From Actinomucor elegans (Eukaryota > Mucoromycota > Mucoromycetes > Mucorales > Mucoraceae): 64,000 nucleotides of DNA. The notes beneath the pieces are model-generated. The model did no database searches, had not been told where the DNA came from, and saw nothing but the letters and a program-made list of their open reading frames with translations. Within the stretch, counting starts at the first letter, position 1; each line of letters begins with the position of its first letter. The position numbers and the translations under genes were made by a program. Positions 11,504 through 24,065 of this stretch are shown here, in pieces. Where the stretch lies: assembly GCA_026027325.1 (NCBI GenBank), contig JAMSLZ010000013.1:516501-580500 (forward strand), given 5' to 3'.

Positions 11504-12184
11504 ATGCCTCGTACTGCAAAAACCAAGACACAAATGTCTCAGTTGGATATTATCGTGCCTGTCAGCAGTCCAATTGATTGTTACTATGACGATGGCGGTG
11601 ATGCAACTTATGACAACTGTAGCTCATTTAGTACCAGTAGCGGAAGTAGCCACTCGGATACAAGTCTGAGCAGCTTTTCGTGTTATATGGAACCGACGGA
11701 TGATGTCCGAAATCATGTACGCAACAGTCTGACAAGTAACAGCGTGAGTACTGCTGCTTTATCTGATATTTTATGCGACCATTATGTGCAAACACAAATG
11801 TCTCCGTCTTCATCCGACGACGATAATGTGGATGTGCCTCTGGAAACTTTTTGCATATATGAAGCGCCGCCTGCAAAACATCAAAGCTGGATGTTGGGCT
11901 CTACTATTGCATCCAAAGAATGGACACTGGTAGAAACATTGTCTGAAAAATCAAAACGATCATTGCCAAAAGAGGTTCCTGCCAAAGAACCCCAACTGGA
12001 TCATCGTCAATACCATGCCCGTGATACCCGTGCTAATGCTGCTTACTTGAGAATGATTGTAGCCGAAGTCAATATGATGCGCTCACAAAAGATTGTTGGC
12101 CCTTTGAGACCTCGCCGAGTGCTTCCAAAGCGATCAGATAGATTCATGCACCGACCTAGCCCATTACAGCTGATTATGGTTTAA
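11504..12184 (+). CDS. Serine-rich hypothetical protein
   Basis: The main open frame encodes about 226 residues from ATG 11504. The same frame is open back to about 11361, just after a CAG acceptor. An upstream candidate exon (ATG 11062 to the GTAAGT at 11164, rich in Lys, Ser and Pro) lies 62 bases after a TATA box. The phase of that exon does not fit the 11361 acceptor directly, so a further small exon or a start at 11504 is needed. The protein has a Ser/Thr-rich acidic first half with patches such as SSFSTSSGSSHSDTS and SPSSSDDDN, and a basic C-terminal third (LRPRRVLPKRSDRFMHR). No domain is recognised. The look is that of a disordered, possibly phosphorylated regulatory protein. AATAAA-like signals follow the stop. 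Confidence 0.5.
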   Translation: MPRTAKTKTQMSQLDIIVPVSSPIDCYYDDGGDATYDNCSSFSTSSGSSHSDTSLSSFSCYMEPTDDVRNHVRNSLTSNSVSTAALSDILCDHYVQTQMSPSSSDDDNVDVPLETFCIYEAPPAKHQSWMLGSTIASKEWTLVETLSEKSKRSLPKEVPAKEPQLDHRQYHARDTRANAAYLRMIVAEVNMMRSQKIVGPLRPRRVLPKRSDRFMHRPSPLQLIMV

Positions 12185-13026
12185 TTTATGATAAGATTCT
12201 TTGTTGTGCTACTTGAATTTTAAGCCTTTGCAGGTATATTTGTATATAAGACTTTTATAATAAATAAACTTTATATCTTACCTTATTTTCTATCTTGTAA
12301 CTCTATATGCCTTACATAATAGCATATGGGGCTTATAAGAATGTGATGGCACATGCGTGATCTTATATATCCGTGCTATATTCAGCCAAGGAGAGGGTTA
12401 TAATATTACAGGAATGATGAAGCTTGACTGATATATCTAATCTATAATATATGAAAAGCCAATATGTATCTTTTTTTTGTAAATGTGACTCAACCAACTT
12501 GTTTAATTGCTACACACTTATGTCAACAGCAGTTTTAACTGTCAGCACGGGTTAAAAATTAAGCTGGCATAAGTGCTTCTAACTCCAAATAACGGGTTTT
12601 TAAACTATGGTGTGATGTTTCAAGCCTGAAAGAGCGGTTTTGAAATTTCCAAAAGGCATTTTTACTATCTCAAAGGGCGAATATTAGTTACTTTGCTTAA
12701 TAGTATTATATTCTTTTTTTATTTTATTTATTTATTTTATAAACTAAGTTCTGTTTGACTAAAGAAGTTTTCTGCATAGACACTTCTAAAAGTTATTTAC
12801 AGAATGGTGCGTAGTGTTTGTAAAGTAGCTGATTTGATATAACCACAAGATTAAACAATTCTTAATTTAAAATCCTTAGTATCGCTGAACTTAGTACGCT
12901 GAACTTTTCCCTTTAATACAGACCAATATTGTTCAGTTGGATTGAGTTCAGGAGAGTATGGTGGAAAGTAGATGCATCTGTAGTCTCTACTGATAATCAT
13001 CTTCTCAATCTTGTTGGATGTATAGA

Positions 13027-13145
13027 TGGGTGCACTTTTTTTTGGACTCTAAGTTTAGGAAAAGAATCGTGACCAGGGCTCGATGTTTTTTTTAAAAAAA
13101 AAACTACAGTAATCAGTATTCCCATGTGGTCCCCCACTGGGTGCA
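13027..13145. mobile_element. 103-bp insertion with 8-bp direct repeats in the transposase pseudogene
   Basis: TGGGTGCA occurs at 13027-13034 and again at 13138-13145. Removing one copy plus the 103 bp between them rejoins the transposase reading (MDNAP followed by IYTSNK). This is the signature of an insertion with an 8-bp target-site duplication, the length made by hAT-type elements. The insert is non-coding, and its ends are not clearly inverted. Confidence 0.55.
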
Positions 13146-13547
13146 TTGTCCATAATGATATAAAACTCCTTCTATGCATAGCGGAGAACGTATCCATTTC
13201 GATCATAATTACATTTGTAAAAATCTTCTATTAAATATGAAGTAAGCATACGGCACCAAAAGCTACACAGCAAGTCTTATAGCAAATCCAACATTACCAG
13301 CCTTGGGCGCGATCCAGCTATTTTGCTACTATCTATTCCATTCAGCAAAGCTTAAAGGAAAAACCACTTGATTCATTTGTTGGGTTATCAATTTTCTTGA
13401 TATACCAATGCCATTCACTTGTTGCAAATCCCTATTATTTTGGTCTCACTATACAACAACTGTATGTCATTGTAAAAAAAAATATATCCAAGGATCAAGC
13501 TGCTAAATAACAGCTACAACTACCAGGGGGTCTGATTTACGTCTATG

Positions 13548-13612
13548 ATGAAACGGGAAAAAAAAGTCAACGTCCTAAGTTCAGCGACATAAGTAGAGCG
13601 ATTTAGCCAATC
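13548..13612 (+). pseudogene. Possible second, oppositely oriented transposase fragment
   Basis: On the plus strand SQRPKFSDISRAI can be read. It resembles KVQRTKFSDTKDF, the C-terminal tail of the minus-strand transposase at 12880. The shared bases CTAAGTTCAGCGA occur in inverse orientation at the two places. It could be a scrap of a second copy, or a short inverted repeat. Confidence 0.25.
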
Positions 13613-13915
13613 ATTATTCAAATCATTTTGTTTGCTATTTTCCTTAAAACTTGACCAATTCTTAGATTTACTACTTTTCCCCACAGATTCTAGCTTGATA
13701 TTGCTTCTAAAAACTAACACATATTTCTAATAAGTTACCACATTTAGTGTGATAGTTATTAGGCTAATGTTTTCGGATGCATTGCATTTTAGTATATCAT
13801 TTTGCCTACTATTTGTAATGATCTATGGGCCCCCCAGTCAATCCTGATCAAACGTCATATCTGAATAGTGTTTAATATTTAAGAAAAGCTGGTGCATCTA
13901 TATTATAGGTCTTAG

Positions 13916-13918
<3 letters not shown>

Positions 13919-13955
<37 letters not shown>
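13919..13955. repeat. Poly(A) tract, 37 bases
   Basis: Uninterrupted A run in intergenic DNA, about 200 bp from the transposase remnant. No retroelement coding sequence is next to it, so origin as a retrotransposed tail is not supported. Confidence 0.9.
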
Positions 13956-13960
<5 letters not shown>

Positions 13961-14112
13961 TGTATCACATCCCATTATTATTCTATAATTAGTTACATAT
14001 AGCTTATACATTCATTTGAACATTAGCAGATGACAGAAAGGTGTTTTTTATATTAGAATAAAAACTCTAATTCTATAGATGCACCAACTCATTTTGAGCA
14101 TGAAATACTCAT

Positions 14113-14150
14113 CAGATGCAACAATTGACCAAGATCAATCGTGATCTCGT
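14113..14150 (+). repeat. Solo end of the dispersed inverted-repeat family
   Basis: CAGATGCAACAATTGACCAA, followed by GATC-rich sequence, resembles the left end at 53199 (CAGATGCGACACTAGATCAA). No matching right end is seen. Confidence 0.35.
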
Positions 14151-14650
14151 AAGTGGTGCATAATACGAATTTTCCAAATTATGATTGATTATGCAAGACA
14201 ATCCAAACTCATTGATTAAAATTATCACCTAATAGATGACCCTGTGCCCTACTTATGCCTCTAGCTCGAAAACTATATCTCACTTTGTTAAAGTGTTAGA
14301 TGTATTATTTCAATTAACATTTCTTTTTTCTTTTGTCGAGTCATGTACACAGCCTTGTAGATTCAGTTAAACTTGCTTGTATATTCATCACCGCTTTTCA
14401 CAATGTAATATGCATACTTAGGTTTATTATTATGACACTGTAACCCCATTATGGTTCATCAAATATATAACCATAAAAGCTCTTCTACTATTCCATGATC
14501 CCTCAAGAATGGTATTTATGCATTTATCCTTCAGTTGCAGTGACTGCTCGTCGTGACCGGTTTCTGCGAAGAGCATTTAAAATTTTGCTTTATTTCTCGG
14601 GTTCTACCTATTCTTGTAACTTTGCTTCCAACCCTTTTTTTTTCTAAACC

Positions 14651-17600
14651 ATGTTAGACGATAACCTCTTCAACGTGTTCAGCGGCGAAGCTCCACAAGA
14701 TAACTTTGACGATGTCATGGATGATGTCAGCGATCATTCCAGTGATGAGGAGCCACTTCAACCTGTGAAACGTGCACGCTCCACCGAATTAGAAGAGACA
14801 GCCAAGAAACTCCAAAAGACGGAGGAATCGACTCCATTAGACACTAAAAAGCAGGCTGCGCCTATTGTCGAAGATAGTTTTGAGGAAGAAACTTCGAGAG
14901 CAGTGGCTAATATTGCCGGTCTTCAAGCTGCGCCCGCTGCTGAAGAAGGTGAAAAGATTGTATTGAGTCACGCAGTCCGTCATCAAGTAGCAGTACCTCC
15001 CAACTATCCCTACGTACCTATCTCTCAACATAAGTCACCTGCCGACCCTGCTCGTGTATATCCTTTCACTTTGGATCCTTTCCAACGTGTCGCTGTTTCC
15101 TCGATTGAACGTAATGAATCTGTGTTGGTAGCTGCTCATACTTCGGCTGGTAAAACCGTTGTTGCCGAGTACGCTATTGCTCAATGTTTGAAAAATAAGC
15201 AGCGTGTCATTTACACTTCTCCTATCAAGGTAATATTCTAGATTTAAATGGCTACATACGCATTTTTTTTTTCTGACAGTTTCGATGTATAGGCTTTGTC
15301 TAATCAAAAGTTCCGTGAATTCACTGAGGAGTTTGGCGATGTTGGTTTGATGACTGGTGATGTGACAATCAATCCTCAAGCATCTTGTTTGGTTATGACT
15401 ACTGAGATTTTAAGATCCATGTTGTATCGTGGCTCAGAAGTGATGCGTGAAGTTGCTTGGGTGGTGTTTGATGAAATCCATTACATGAGAGATTCAGAGC
15501 GTGGTGTTGTATGGGAAGAGTCGATTATTTTGCTGCCTGATGCTGTTCGATTTGTATTCTTGTCAGCTACTATTCCCAATGCTATGGAGTTTGCAGAATG
15601 GATTTGCAAAATCCATCAACAGCCTTGTCACATTGTGTATACTGATTTCCGTCCTACACCACTCCAGCATTTCTTGTTTCCTGCTGGTGGAGATGGTATT
15701 CATTTGGTTGTGGATGAAAAGAGTCGATTCAGAGAGGATAACTTTCAAAGATCCATTGCTGCTTTGAATGATAATAAGGGCGATGATCCAAACAGCGGTC
15801 AAGCTCGTGGTAAAGGCAAAAAAGGCTCAACCTATAAAGGCGGTAAACAAGAGGTTTCGGATATCTATAGAATTATCAAAATGGTCATGATGAAGAACTA
15901 TCATCCTGTCATTGTGTTTAGTTTCTCCAAGAGAGAATGTGAGGCTAACGCGCTCCAAATGTCAAAGTTGGATTTCAATGATGGTAAGTTTTATAAAAAA
16001 AAAAAAAAAAATTACTGTCAGCAGTAAGAAACTAAGAGAGAGTCCTTTGATTAGAGAGTGAACGTGATATGGTGTCTCAAGTATTCACAAATGCTATTTC
16101 GTCTCTGAATGATGATGATCGCCAACTTGAACAAATTCAAAAACTATTGCCTTTGCTTCGTCGTGGTATTGGAGTCCATCATGGTGGTCTTTTGCCTATC
16201 ATGAAAGAAACCATTGAGGTACTTTTCCAAGAAGGTCTTCTCAAGGTTCTGTTTGCTACCGAGACTTTCTCTATTGGTTTGAACATGCCTGCCAAGACAG
16301 TTGTATTTACCAGTGTTCGTAAGTTTGATGGTAAAGGCATGCGCTGGGTCTCTTCTGGTGAATATATCCAAATGTCTGGTCGTGCTGGTCGTCGTGGTCT
16401 TGATGAACGTGGTGTCGTTATTATGATGATTGATGAGAAGATGGAGCCTGCTGTAGCCAAGGGCATGGTTAAAGGTGAATCTGACCGTATGAACTCTGCT
16501 TTCCATTTGAGTTACAACATGATCTTGAACTTGTTGCGCGTAGAAGGCGTTAGCCCCGAATATATGCTTGAAAAGTGTTTCTATACTTTCCAAAACGACG
16601 CCAATATCCCTCAATACGAAAAAGAATTAGCTCAACTGGAGGAAGAAAAAAACGCTATTGTCGTGGAAAACGAAGAAGAGATCTCTGGCTATTACGAAAT
16701 CCGCAAACAGATAGAAACCTATTCGCAAGATATACGCGATGTCATGAACCATCCTACATATGCACTTCCATTCTTGCAACCTGGTCGTTTAGCTCGCATC
16801 AAATACGATGGCATGGACTTTGGTTGGGGTGTAGTAATCACATACAATAAAGTGAAAGCCAAGGGTAAGAAAGAACCTGAAGTCGAGCCTGAATACGTGA
16901 TGGATGTGCTCTTGTACTGTTCATTGGATAGTTCTGGTTCCAAGGATGCTGCTGGTCACACTGTAGGTATCAAACCTGCCCCCAAGGATCATGAGGGTAT
17001 GTTGATGGCTGTTCCTGTCTCACTCAAAGCCATTGAATGTATGAGTCATATCCGACTTAACCTTCCCAAGAATCTCAATAACAAGGATTCCCTCAAAGCC
17101 ATTTACAAGTCTATTCTCGAGATCAAGAAGCGATTCCCCAATAATATCCCTCTTCTGGACCCTGTGGAGAACATGGGTATTAAGGATCCTGCTTTCCAAA
17201 AGCTAGTAGCTAAGATTGTAGTGCTGGAAAAGACATTATTGAGCCATCCTTTGGCCCAATCTGAAAATTTACCTACTATATACGATCAATATGTGAGAAA
17301 AATGGACGTTGTAAACAAGATAAAGGCTACAAAGAGAAGAATGACTGACGCTCAGTCCATTGTACAATTAGAAGAACTTAAGAATAGAAAGCGTGTCATG
17401 AGAAGGTAAAAAAAGGGCAACTGGATTACCGTACGAGTGATTGAAATACTAACCGTACTTTAGACTTGGTTTCACTACACCTGCTGATGTTGTAGAGATG
17501 AAGGGTCGTGTAGCTTGTGAAATCAGTACAGGTGATGAATTATTGCTTACTGAGATGATGTTTCAAGGTGTATTCAACGATCTCTCAGTGGATCAAGCCG

Positions 17601-18013
17601 TTGCTTTACTGAGTTGCTTTGTCTTTGATGAAAAGGTGGAAGCAAAGGCCAAACTTCAAGAAGAGCTGTCAGGTCCTCTTCGTCTTATGCAAGAGACTGC
17701 TCGTCGTATCGTCAAGGTGTCCAATGAATGCAAGATGAATATTGAAGAGCAAGCTTATGTAGAAAAGTTCAAACCCGAGTTGATGGATGTTGTCTTTGCT
17801 TGGTGTCAAGGTGCCAAATTTTCTCAGATTTGCAAAATGACAGAAGTATATGAAGGTTCATTGATTCGTATCTTTAGACGACTAGAAGAGCTCTTAAGAC
17901 AGATGTGTGCAGCAGCAAAGAGTATCGGTAATTCAGAGCTTGAAAATAAGTTTTCTGAAGGTATTAATCGTATTCACCGTGATATCATCTTTGCCGCATC
18001 TCTTTATTTGTAA
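14651..18013 (+). CDS. MTR4: Exosome RNA helicase Mtr4 (Ski2-like DEVH helicase)
   Basis: Nuclear 3'-5' RNA helicase that unwinds substrates for the RNA exosome, usually within TRAMP. Four exons (14651-15229, 15293-15983, 16055-17405, 17464-18013) splice in frame to about 1056 residues, the usual length for Mtr4. Visible motifs are AHTSAGKT (I), DEIHYM (II), SATIPN (III), [23 protein letters not shown] (V) and [10 protein letters not shown] (VI). After the helicase core come the arch/KOW region (near residues 630-850) and a C-terminal DSHCT domain with [13 protein letters not shown]. The N-terminal 120 residues are acidic and low in complexity, as is common in the family. It converges on MSH4 with only about 140 bp between the stops. 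The call is very secure. Confidence 0.96.
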
Positions 18014-18153
18014 TATACTACTACTCTTTTTTTTTTATCAATCTTCCTGTATTCGCGACTCTATGTATTTCCCTTTGTTCATCCATTAAAGCATCATTCT
18101 TACTATTATGTTTTATTATTGTTTGACTCTTTTGTATAAAGCAATAAAAGTTC

Positions 18154-21100
18154 CTAATCATCTTCGTCTTCGTTAAGCATATCATACTGAAGTTTGTACA
18201 TTTGCTCACACAGTTGCTCCTTTGACATTGCAGTTTGATCAAGCTGAAGTATTTTATCAGCAAACTAATTTGTGAATTAGCAGCAAGAAAGAATGCGTAT
18301 TCAAGGACAATAACAACTTACCCAAAGAAGTTTACGCTCTCTAGATACTTTATTCTTTTCGGCCTCTTTCTGAGCAGTATACTTTCCTTTAAGCTATAAA
18401 GAACTTTAGAACACGAATGATTTATTTCAATATAACCTTGCCTCGGTAACAATCTTGTAAGCACACGATAATACTTCTTTTGGAAAGCCTAATAGTTGAG
18501 CTGTTTGCAACCCATAATGGGTCTCAGTAGATAGGCGCCCATCCTCGATTTTATATTGATAATCAATAGTGCAATCATTGTTGATGGATTTCTATATGGA
18601 TCCTTATTTGTTTTTGTCTGTTTTTTTTAGGGAAAGAAAATCTTGTACTTACAGTTAGATTCACTTTAAATTGAAGGTTTACTACATTTGGGTAGATATC
18701 CAACGTGTGAGTCAACTCATTCAAATGTGTTGCAAAGAAGCAGAATGCCTATTAATGAATGTATCAATAAAGGAAAGCAAGTGAATCAAAGAAACATACT
18801 CTTGAATGAATAAGGTCCTCGCACACAGCAGCTGTTATGCCTAACGCATCGTTAGGTGAAGTACCTCTACCGAGCTCATCAATGATAACAATACTTGTAC
18901 TTGTAATGTGCTGTAACATATAAGCCGTCTCCCTCATTTCAGACATGAAAGAAGATGTGCCGATATCAGTGAACGAATTATCATTAGCCAGTCTTGAAAG
19001 TAGCTACAAAATAATGTAAATGATCATGTTTTTTTTTCCTTGGAGATACCTTATCTAACCTGATCACTCAGCCTGAAAGAAGCATACTCGGCGGGAACAC
19101 TATACAATAAAAAATATTAGATTGAAAAAACCATTATTATACCCGCTATATTTTACAATGATCCTATCTGCGCCATAATATTTAACAAGGCAACCTGCCG
19201 TAAATAAGTAGATTTACCACTCATGTTTGGACCAGTGATGAACTGAAAGTTACTTGAAAGTGAAGCAAAAGTGTCATTAGGTACCAGTGGAAATGACAAG
19301 ATAACATCCAGAATTGGATGCCTGCCTGACTTGATAGCCAAGGTATTGGAGAATTCAGGACGAACTGTAGAGTAAACAATATGAGCGTATTGTTTCGTCT
19401 TATCGAGTTGAATGCTTTGTGTATATACCATAATCAGAACACAAGTTACAATCAGTAAGGGATGTAAGCATATCCAACAATGCAATTGCTTCAGAAGCTT
19501 TATACAAGACATTGATATTGTCTCTAAAAACTTGCAATAGCTCAGAAACAATCCTGGTCTATATAATAAGTAAACGCATTTTACTTATTGATTTCGATAG
19601 ATTTTTTTTTTTGTTACCTATTTGACATGAGATATACTTCTGTTAATGACTCATTAATTCGACTGTTTTTTTGAAGCTATTCCATGTTCAGAAAGCACCT
19701 TGTTAGATTTACTATTTATATTCAACAGTCTAAAATGTGTACCAATTCCATAGATGTACATTGTATCGTTTTTTTCTTTCTTATGGCATTGATAAACTCG
19801 TTTGGCAGTTCTTTTCCATCAGATAGCTTACTAATAGGCATTATGATGTAATAGCCATTGGTTGCGTTAAACTCTAGTTTCATATTCAATCCGTATTCTT
19901 CGTTATAAGACATGATCAACTCGTATACATCTTCTGTATTTTCCTTGTAGGTTTGGCGAGCTATGTATAATACATGTCAATAAAGAAAACTTCTTGTTGA
20001 AGCACTACACAGGATGGCATCTTACCTACATCCAACAAGCCATTCACTCCTGCCTTGAATTACAGAAAATGAATATTAGATTACATTACATGAGATCGGT
20101 TTACCTTGACCGCATAGCATTTCTGATTTCGAATACCCAAACTTGTTTTCTGTACACCAACTTCTTCATTAATGGTATCATTGATCGCATCCAAAAGATA
20201 TCCTAATTGTGGCAGATGGTTTAGTAGTAGTTTTCATCTTTCGTTCCTCACTCTTACTAAACACATCGCTGGACAGTATCTAATATAAATACGAATTAAA
20301 CTATTTGTAAAGTAATGCTCCAAAAAAAAAAAGGAGTATCTACCTTATACATCGTATCAAGCAAGATACACTCTTCTTCTGGACGAGGTAGGCAGTCAGT
20401 AATCACCTTGATCGCCTTGATTGTCTGCTTGAGCTCAATAATATGATTTATCTTTGCCTCCGCATGTTGAACAGCTAGCATCGATGTAGAACCAGAGATG
20501 GATTTGGGAACCCTGACAATGTAAGAGATGATACGATCTAAATCATTGAGTTGTTTCAAATTCGATTGGATGCTAAATACATTTTCTTCGCTCTTAGACA
20601 GCACTTGCACAACATGGAGACGGTCTTCGATCACATTGAGGCTGCATGGGGGCTGTAAGATATTCATACGAAGTAGACGGCGGCCCATGGGTGTCTTTGT
20701 ACGGTCGAGGATGCCAAGAAGCGTGCAGCGCTTGCTGCCGGAGCTTGATATGCTTTGGACGAGCTCTAGGTTTTTGGCAGTGATTGTATCTGTGACATTA
20801 TTAATAGATGCTTTCACCGTATTTTGCGATTTTTTTTGGTACCTATCAGCATGGTTCCTATGTATTTACTCATGATAAGTCAACTGCATGTGTCTTGGCT
20901 CATATTTCTTACCTGCAGCCCCTTGATAGGTGAACTTGATTGTGTGTTCAGTAAAAATGCAGCATTCATTCTCGAATATATGACTATACAATTGAGTTAA
21001 GAATGGAGGAATCAAAAGTGGTATAATCATGTAAATCGTACTGAAATGTTCCAGAGATTGCAGTGAGACAATAATATCTATATACAAAACTGATCAGGAA

Positions 21101-21818
21101 ATTTTACTCCTATGCCATGGCAGTAATATAATTTACTTTGTCGAAACACCAACCATCAATCCGGCTATATCTTCTTGCAAACCATACTCGCTGATATACT
21201 TTTTCCCTACATCACCATTAAAGTACTTTCTGCTTAACGTGATGATAGGGATATGAGGGAACTCAAGCTGAAGCAACTGCACCAAGTTGGTTGGTTTGTT
21301 TACATTGTCTGAAGCATACGAAGGCACAAGTATTTTTTGTGGTTCGTTAAGGTTAACTTTTTGTAACGTTCTACTGAAAGTCTGTCCGTCTGCCAACTAG
21401 TTATGCGGGTTAAATAAGATATTGATTGTAAATATCGTGAGCGAGGATATCTCACCTGAGATATACTGCATTCGCAGCTATTCATGTCAAAGATACAAAT
21501 ACCAATTTCAATAGCCACACCTCTTCCTTCTGTAATGGCCATGATACGTCTAGGTGATAATTCACTTTTTGTAGTAGTGGCTGCTGTAGTAGGCCTAATA
21601 TAACTAGTAATGGGTCGTTCTTGTGTTTGATTTGGTATTTGTTGAGTAGAAGGAAGTACACAAGCATTGTGAGTAGTGCGATGAGCTCTCTTTCTTGTTG
21701 AGGCAGTAGTAGAATGCTGAACAGATAAACAGGCTCTACTTTTACTACTATTCACTTGATTACAGTTATCTTTATTAATAATAGATGGTATTGAACTGAA
21801 ATGACTCGACTTGGGCAT
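18154..21818 (-). CDS. MSH4: Meiotic MutS homologue MSH4
   Basis: With MSH5, MSH4 stabilises recombination intermediates and promotes crossovers in meiosis. The N-terminal 100 residues are Ser/Thr/Arg-rich and are followed by [15 protein letters not shown], where MSH4 begins; there is no MutS domain I, as expected. The centre has [10 protein letters not shown] and [18 protein letters not shown] (clamp/lever region). The ATPase has Walker A in [16 protein letters not shown] (near 19200-19230) and Walker B in [13 protein letters not shown] (near 18870-18900). The C-terminus ends [11 protein letters not shown]. More than a dozen introns are present, including a 15-nt exon at 20844-20858. Exon joins in 19550-20280 were not all resolved. 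The MSH4 rather than MSH5 call rests on the N-terminus and the [14 protein letters not shown] context. Confidence 0.92.
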
Positions 21819-21907
21819 GATAGATACTTCAAAGAAGAAAAGAAAGAAAGAAGAAATCAAACAACAAGTTTTTCAAATATGTACAAAATGTTTTTTTTAT
21901 AAGCTAT

Positions 21908-23747
21908 TTAGTTGAGCGTTTTCTTTTTGCCTCTCTGTAGGCTTGGTCCCCACACTTTGACAGTGAAATCAGCAGAACAGCTTGCTAAAATGGGTTCTGT
22001 AGGATGGAAATTCACAGCATACACACGATCTGTATGACCTTCTAAGCGCTGCATCAGCTCTGCACTATCTTCACCCACATTGTAAAGGTACGCATAAGGA
22101 TCTGCACTACCTGTAGCCAATAGCACACTCTTTTCTTCCTTGGGTTCTTGATTATCAAACAGATAATCTCCTGGATTCGGCGTCATATCAGAGTCACCAT
22201 ATATATCATTGGTTATTGCAGATGGTTTGCTCAAGATAGAAGAGTTATCTGGTAAGAGTTAGTTATCCGGCAATACATATAGACTATATTTTGCAAACTT
22301 ACATCCACTGCCACAGTAAAACGACGACTTAATTGGCCAGTTTTTGTTCTTGAAACCTTTTAGAGAATGTACCAAGCGAAGATCTGATTTAGGAGGATCC
22401 ATACCTCGATCATAAACACGCAATACTAACAAAACAATCCGTCAATACCACCAAAGTTCTAAAGCATGTTTGACTTACAATTATCATAACTATTTAGTGC
22501 CATATATCTAGGTTCATCATAATCATTGATAGCTCTTCTCGAAGCATCTGTACTTCTTCTACCGACGGATATATGTGTAATGGGCATTTTTGATGGATCA
22601 TTCAACTTGGAAGATATACATTGCTCTATTCAATATAGATTAACTCATGATCTATTAATGCAGTATCTGGTCATATTTACTTGATCTCACATCCCATACT
22701 TTGAGCATACCCAGCGCATCACCTGTAATAACGTGAATGCCATCTCTTGACGCATATAATGTATTAATCATGGTATCATTTCTTATCACGGACGCGTTTC
22801 CTTCTACTCGAATATCCACCATGGCCAATACTTTTCTCGATGTGCCATAGTAGAATATACTGGAATCTACGAAATCCCAACCCACACATTGTACCAAACC
22901 TTCTGTATCATAGCTGCTGGATAGTTTTCCAGTTTCTACATCCCAGGTTTTACATGTTTCATCGTATGCGCCAGAAAGTAGCATGCTGGAATCGGGTGTC
23001 CATGCCAAGTCTGATAAATTCAACGTATGTGCCTTCAAACAGAGTGTCTAAAGAAAAAAAAAGGATTATCATATTGAGCTGCTTGCCATGAATTTTTTTT
23101 TTTTTGTGTTGTTTGGTAGTCTACCTCTTTCTGAGCTGAAGCTGTATCCCAGATACGAACAGTTTTATCAAATGAACCTGAAGCCAACAGGGCACCATTC
23201 GGTGAAAACTCGACAGTATATACAGCACCTGTGTGTCCCTAGCGAAAAAAAAAAAGGGTTATTGAAACGCGCGTTTTTAGAGCTTCCATTGCCATTTCCT
23301 ACCTTGAGTTCATAGCGCATTTGAAAAGGTTTGCCATCTCGAGAATCATGAGGGTACACTACCCAATAAAGAGGTTAATTAATGTCATTCGGTTGGAGAA
23401 AAGCGTTTCTTACCTGATTGAAAAGGCTCCATATCTCCTCCAGCTTCCTGTACTGCTTTTGATATCATTTCTTGGGCCTTTCCTGTAGTGGAAACTTCAT
23501 TATCAATGACAAATGGGCCTGGTCTATAGGATAATCCACCCTGCGAAATAGAAGCAGCATATCGAGCAGACAGGTCGTAAATACTCTTCTTGAGCGCAAT
23601 GTTTTCTTTGTCTAGAATATCGACCTTTTGCTTGAGCTGTTTGACTTCCTTCAGCAGTTTTTCGACTTGTTGATCGCGATTGACACCAGCGCCGAGTGAG
23701 GATTTGCTGGAAGATGGAGGTTGTCTCTGATTAGGCAAGACGTCCAT
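21908..23747 (-). CDS. WD40-repeat protein with N-terminal coiled coil
   Basis: The N-terminus (about residues 15-60, near 23560-23700) is a coiled coil with heptads around [20 protein letters not shown]. After a linker come WD40 repeats: [15 protein letters not shown]...[25 protein letters not shown]...[23 protein letters not shown] and finally [15 protein letters not shown]...FTVKVWG. About seven exons are present; the last ends at 21908. It is a scaffold-type protein, probably a seven-bladed propeller. I cannot assign the partner complex. It lies 90 bp upstream of MSH4 on the same strand. The start is taken at 23747 (MDVLPNQ); an upstream in-frame Met is possible. Confidence 0.8.
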
Positions 23748-24020
23748 ACTAAAGTTGGGTTGGGAGGGAATGTAAAGACAAAAATGAAGGTAGATATTTT
23801 TTTTTACTGGTTTCAAATGAGAGTTTTAATTTAGGAAATTTTTAGAGATTTCCCCTTTTGGGTCCGATTTTTCATAACTTTGGCTGAATATTTTGGCTGA
23901 AGGTATTCCATCTTCAAGGTGTAATAATGATGAGCACTAATACACTTAACATGTTTTCAACCATGACTGCATTTTGTGTTTATTTTTGTAAATATCAAAA
24001 GTTTGATTTATGAGCATAAT

Positions 24021-24022
<2 letters not shown>

Positions 24023-24062
<40 letters not shown>
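24023..24062. repeat. Poly(A) tract, 40 bases
   Basis: The longest pure homopolymer in the window, in intergenic DNA about 280 bp upstream of the WD40 gene. Confidence 0.9.

Positions 24063-24065
<3 letters not shown>

Larger units (their letters stand above)
12855..13720 (-). pseudogene. Decayed Tc1/mariner-IS630 (DDE_3) transposase
   Basis: Read on the minus strand, 12880-13027 encodes YTSNKIEKM, then YFPPYSPELNPTEQYW and KGKVQR. This is the conserved C-terminal block of Tc1/IS630 transposases holding the last acidic catalytic residue (the E of NPTEQ). Further upstream (13145-13175) YIIMDNAP matches the preceding block with the second catalytic Asp. The two are separated by a 103-bp insertion and frame breaks. 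A possible N-terminal catalytic segment near 13530 is hardly recognisable. Multiple stops and frameshifts make it non-functional. No clear terminal repeats were found. Confidence 0.75.
12185..14650. other. Gene-poor region with transposon debris
   Basis: Holds a broken Tc1/IS630-type transposase (12855-13720), a 103-bp insertion inside it, a 37-base poly(A) run at 13919-13955 and one end of the dispersed inverted-repeat family at 14113-14150. The last 150 bases before 14651 are the likely MTR4 promoter, with a pyrimidine-rich stretch before the ATG. No intact gene is seen. Confidence 0.6.

Noticed and set aside
13919..13955. Retrotransposon poly(A) tail
   Set aside because: No reverse transcriptase, endonuclease or target duplication next to any of the long A runs.
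16144..16614. 156-codon minus-strand open frame
   Set aside because: Antisense to the conserved Mtr4 helicase core; no independent features.
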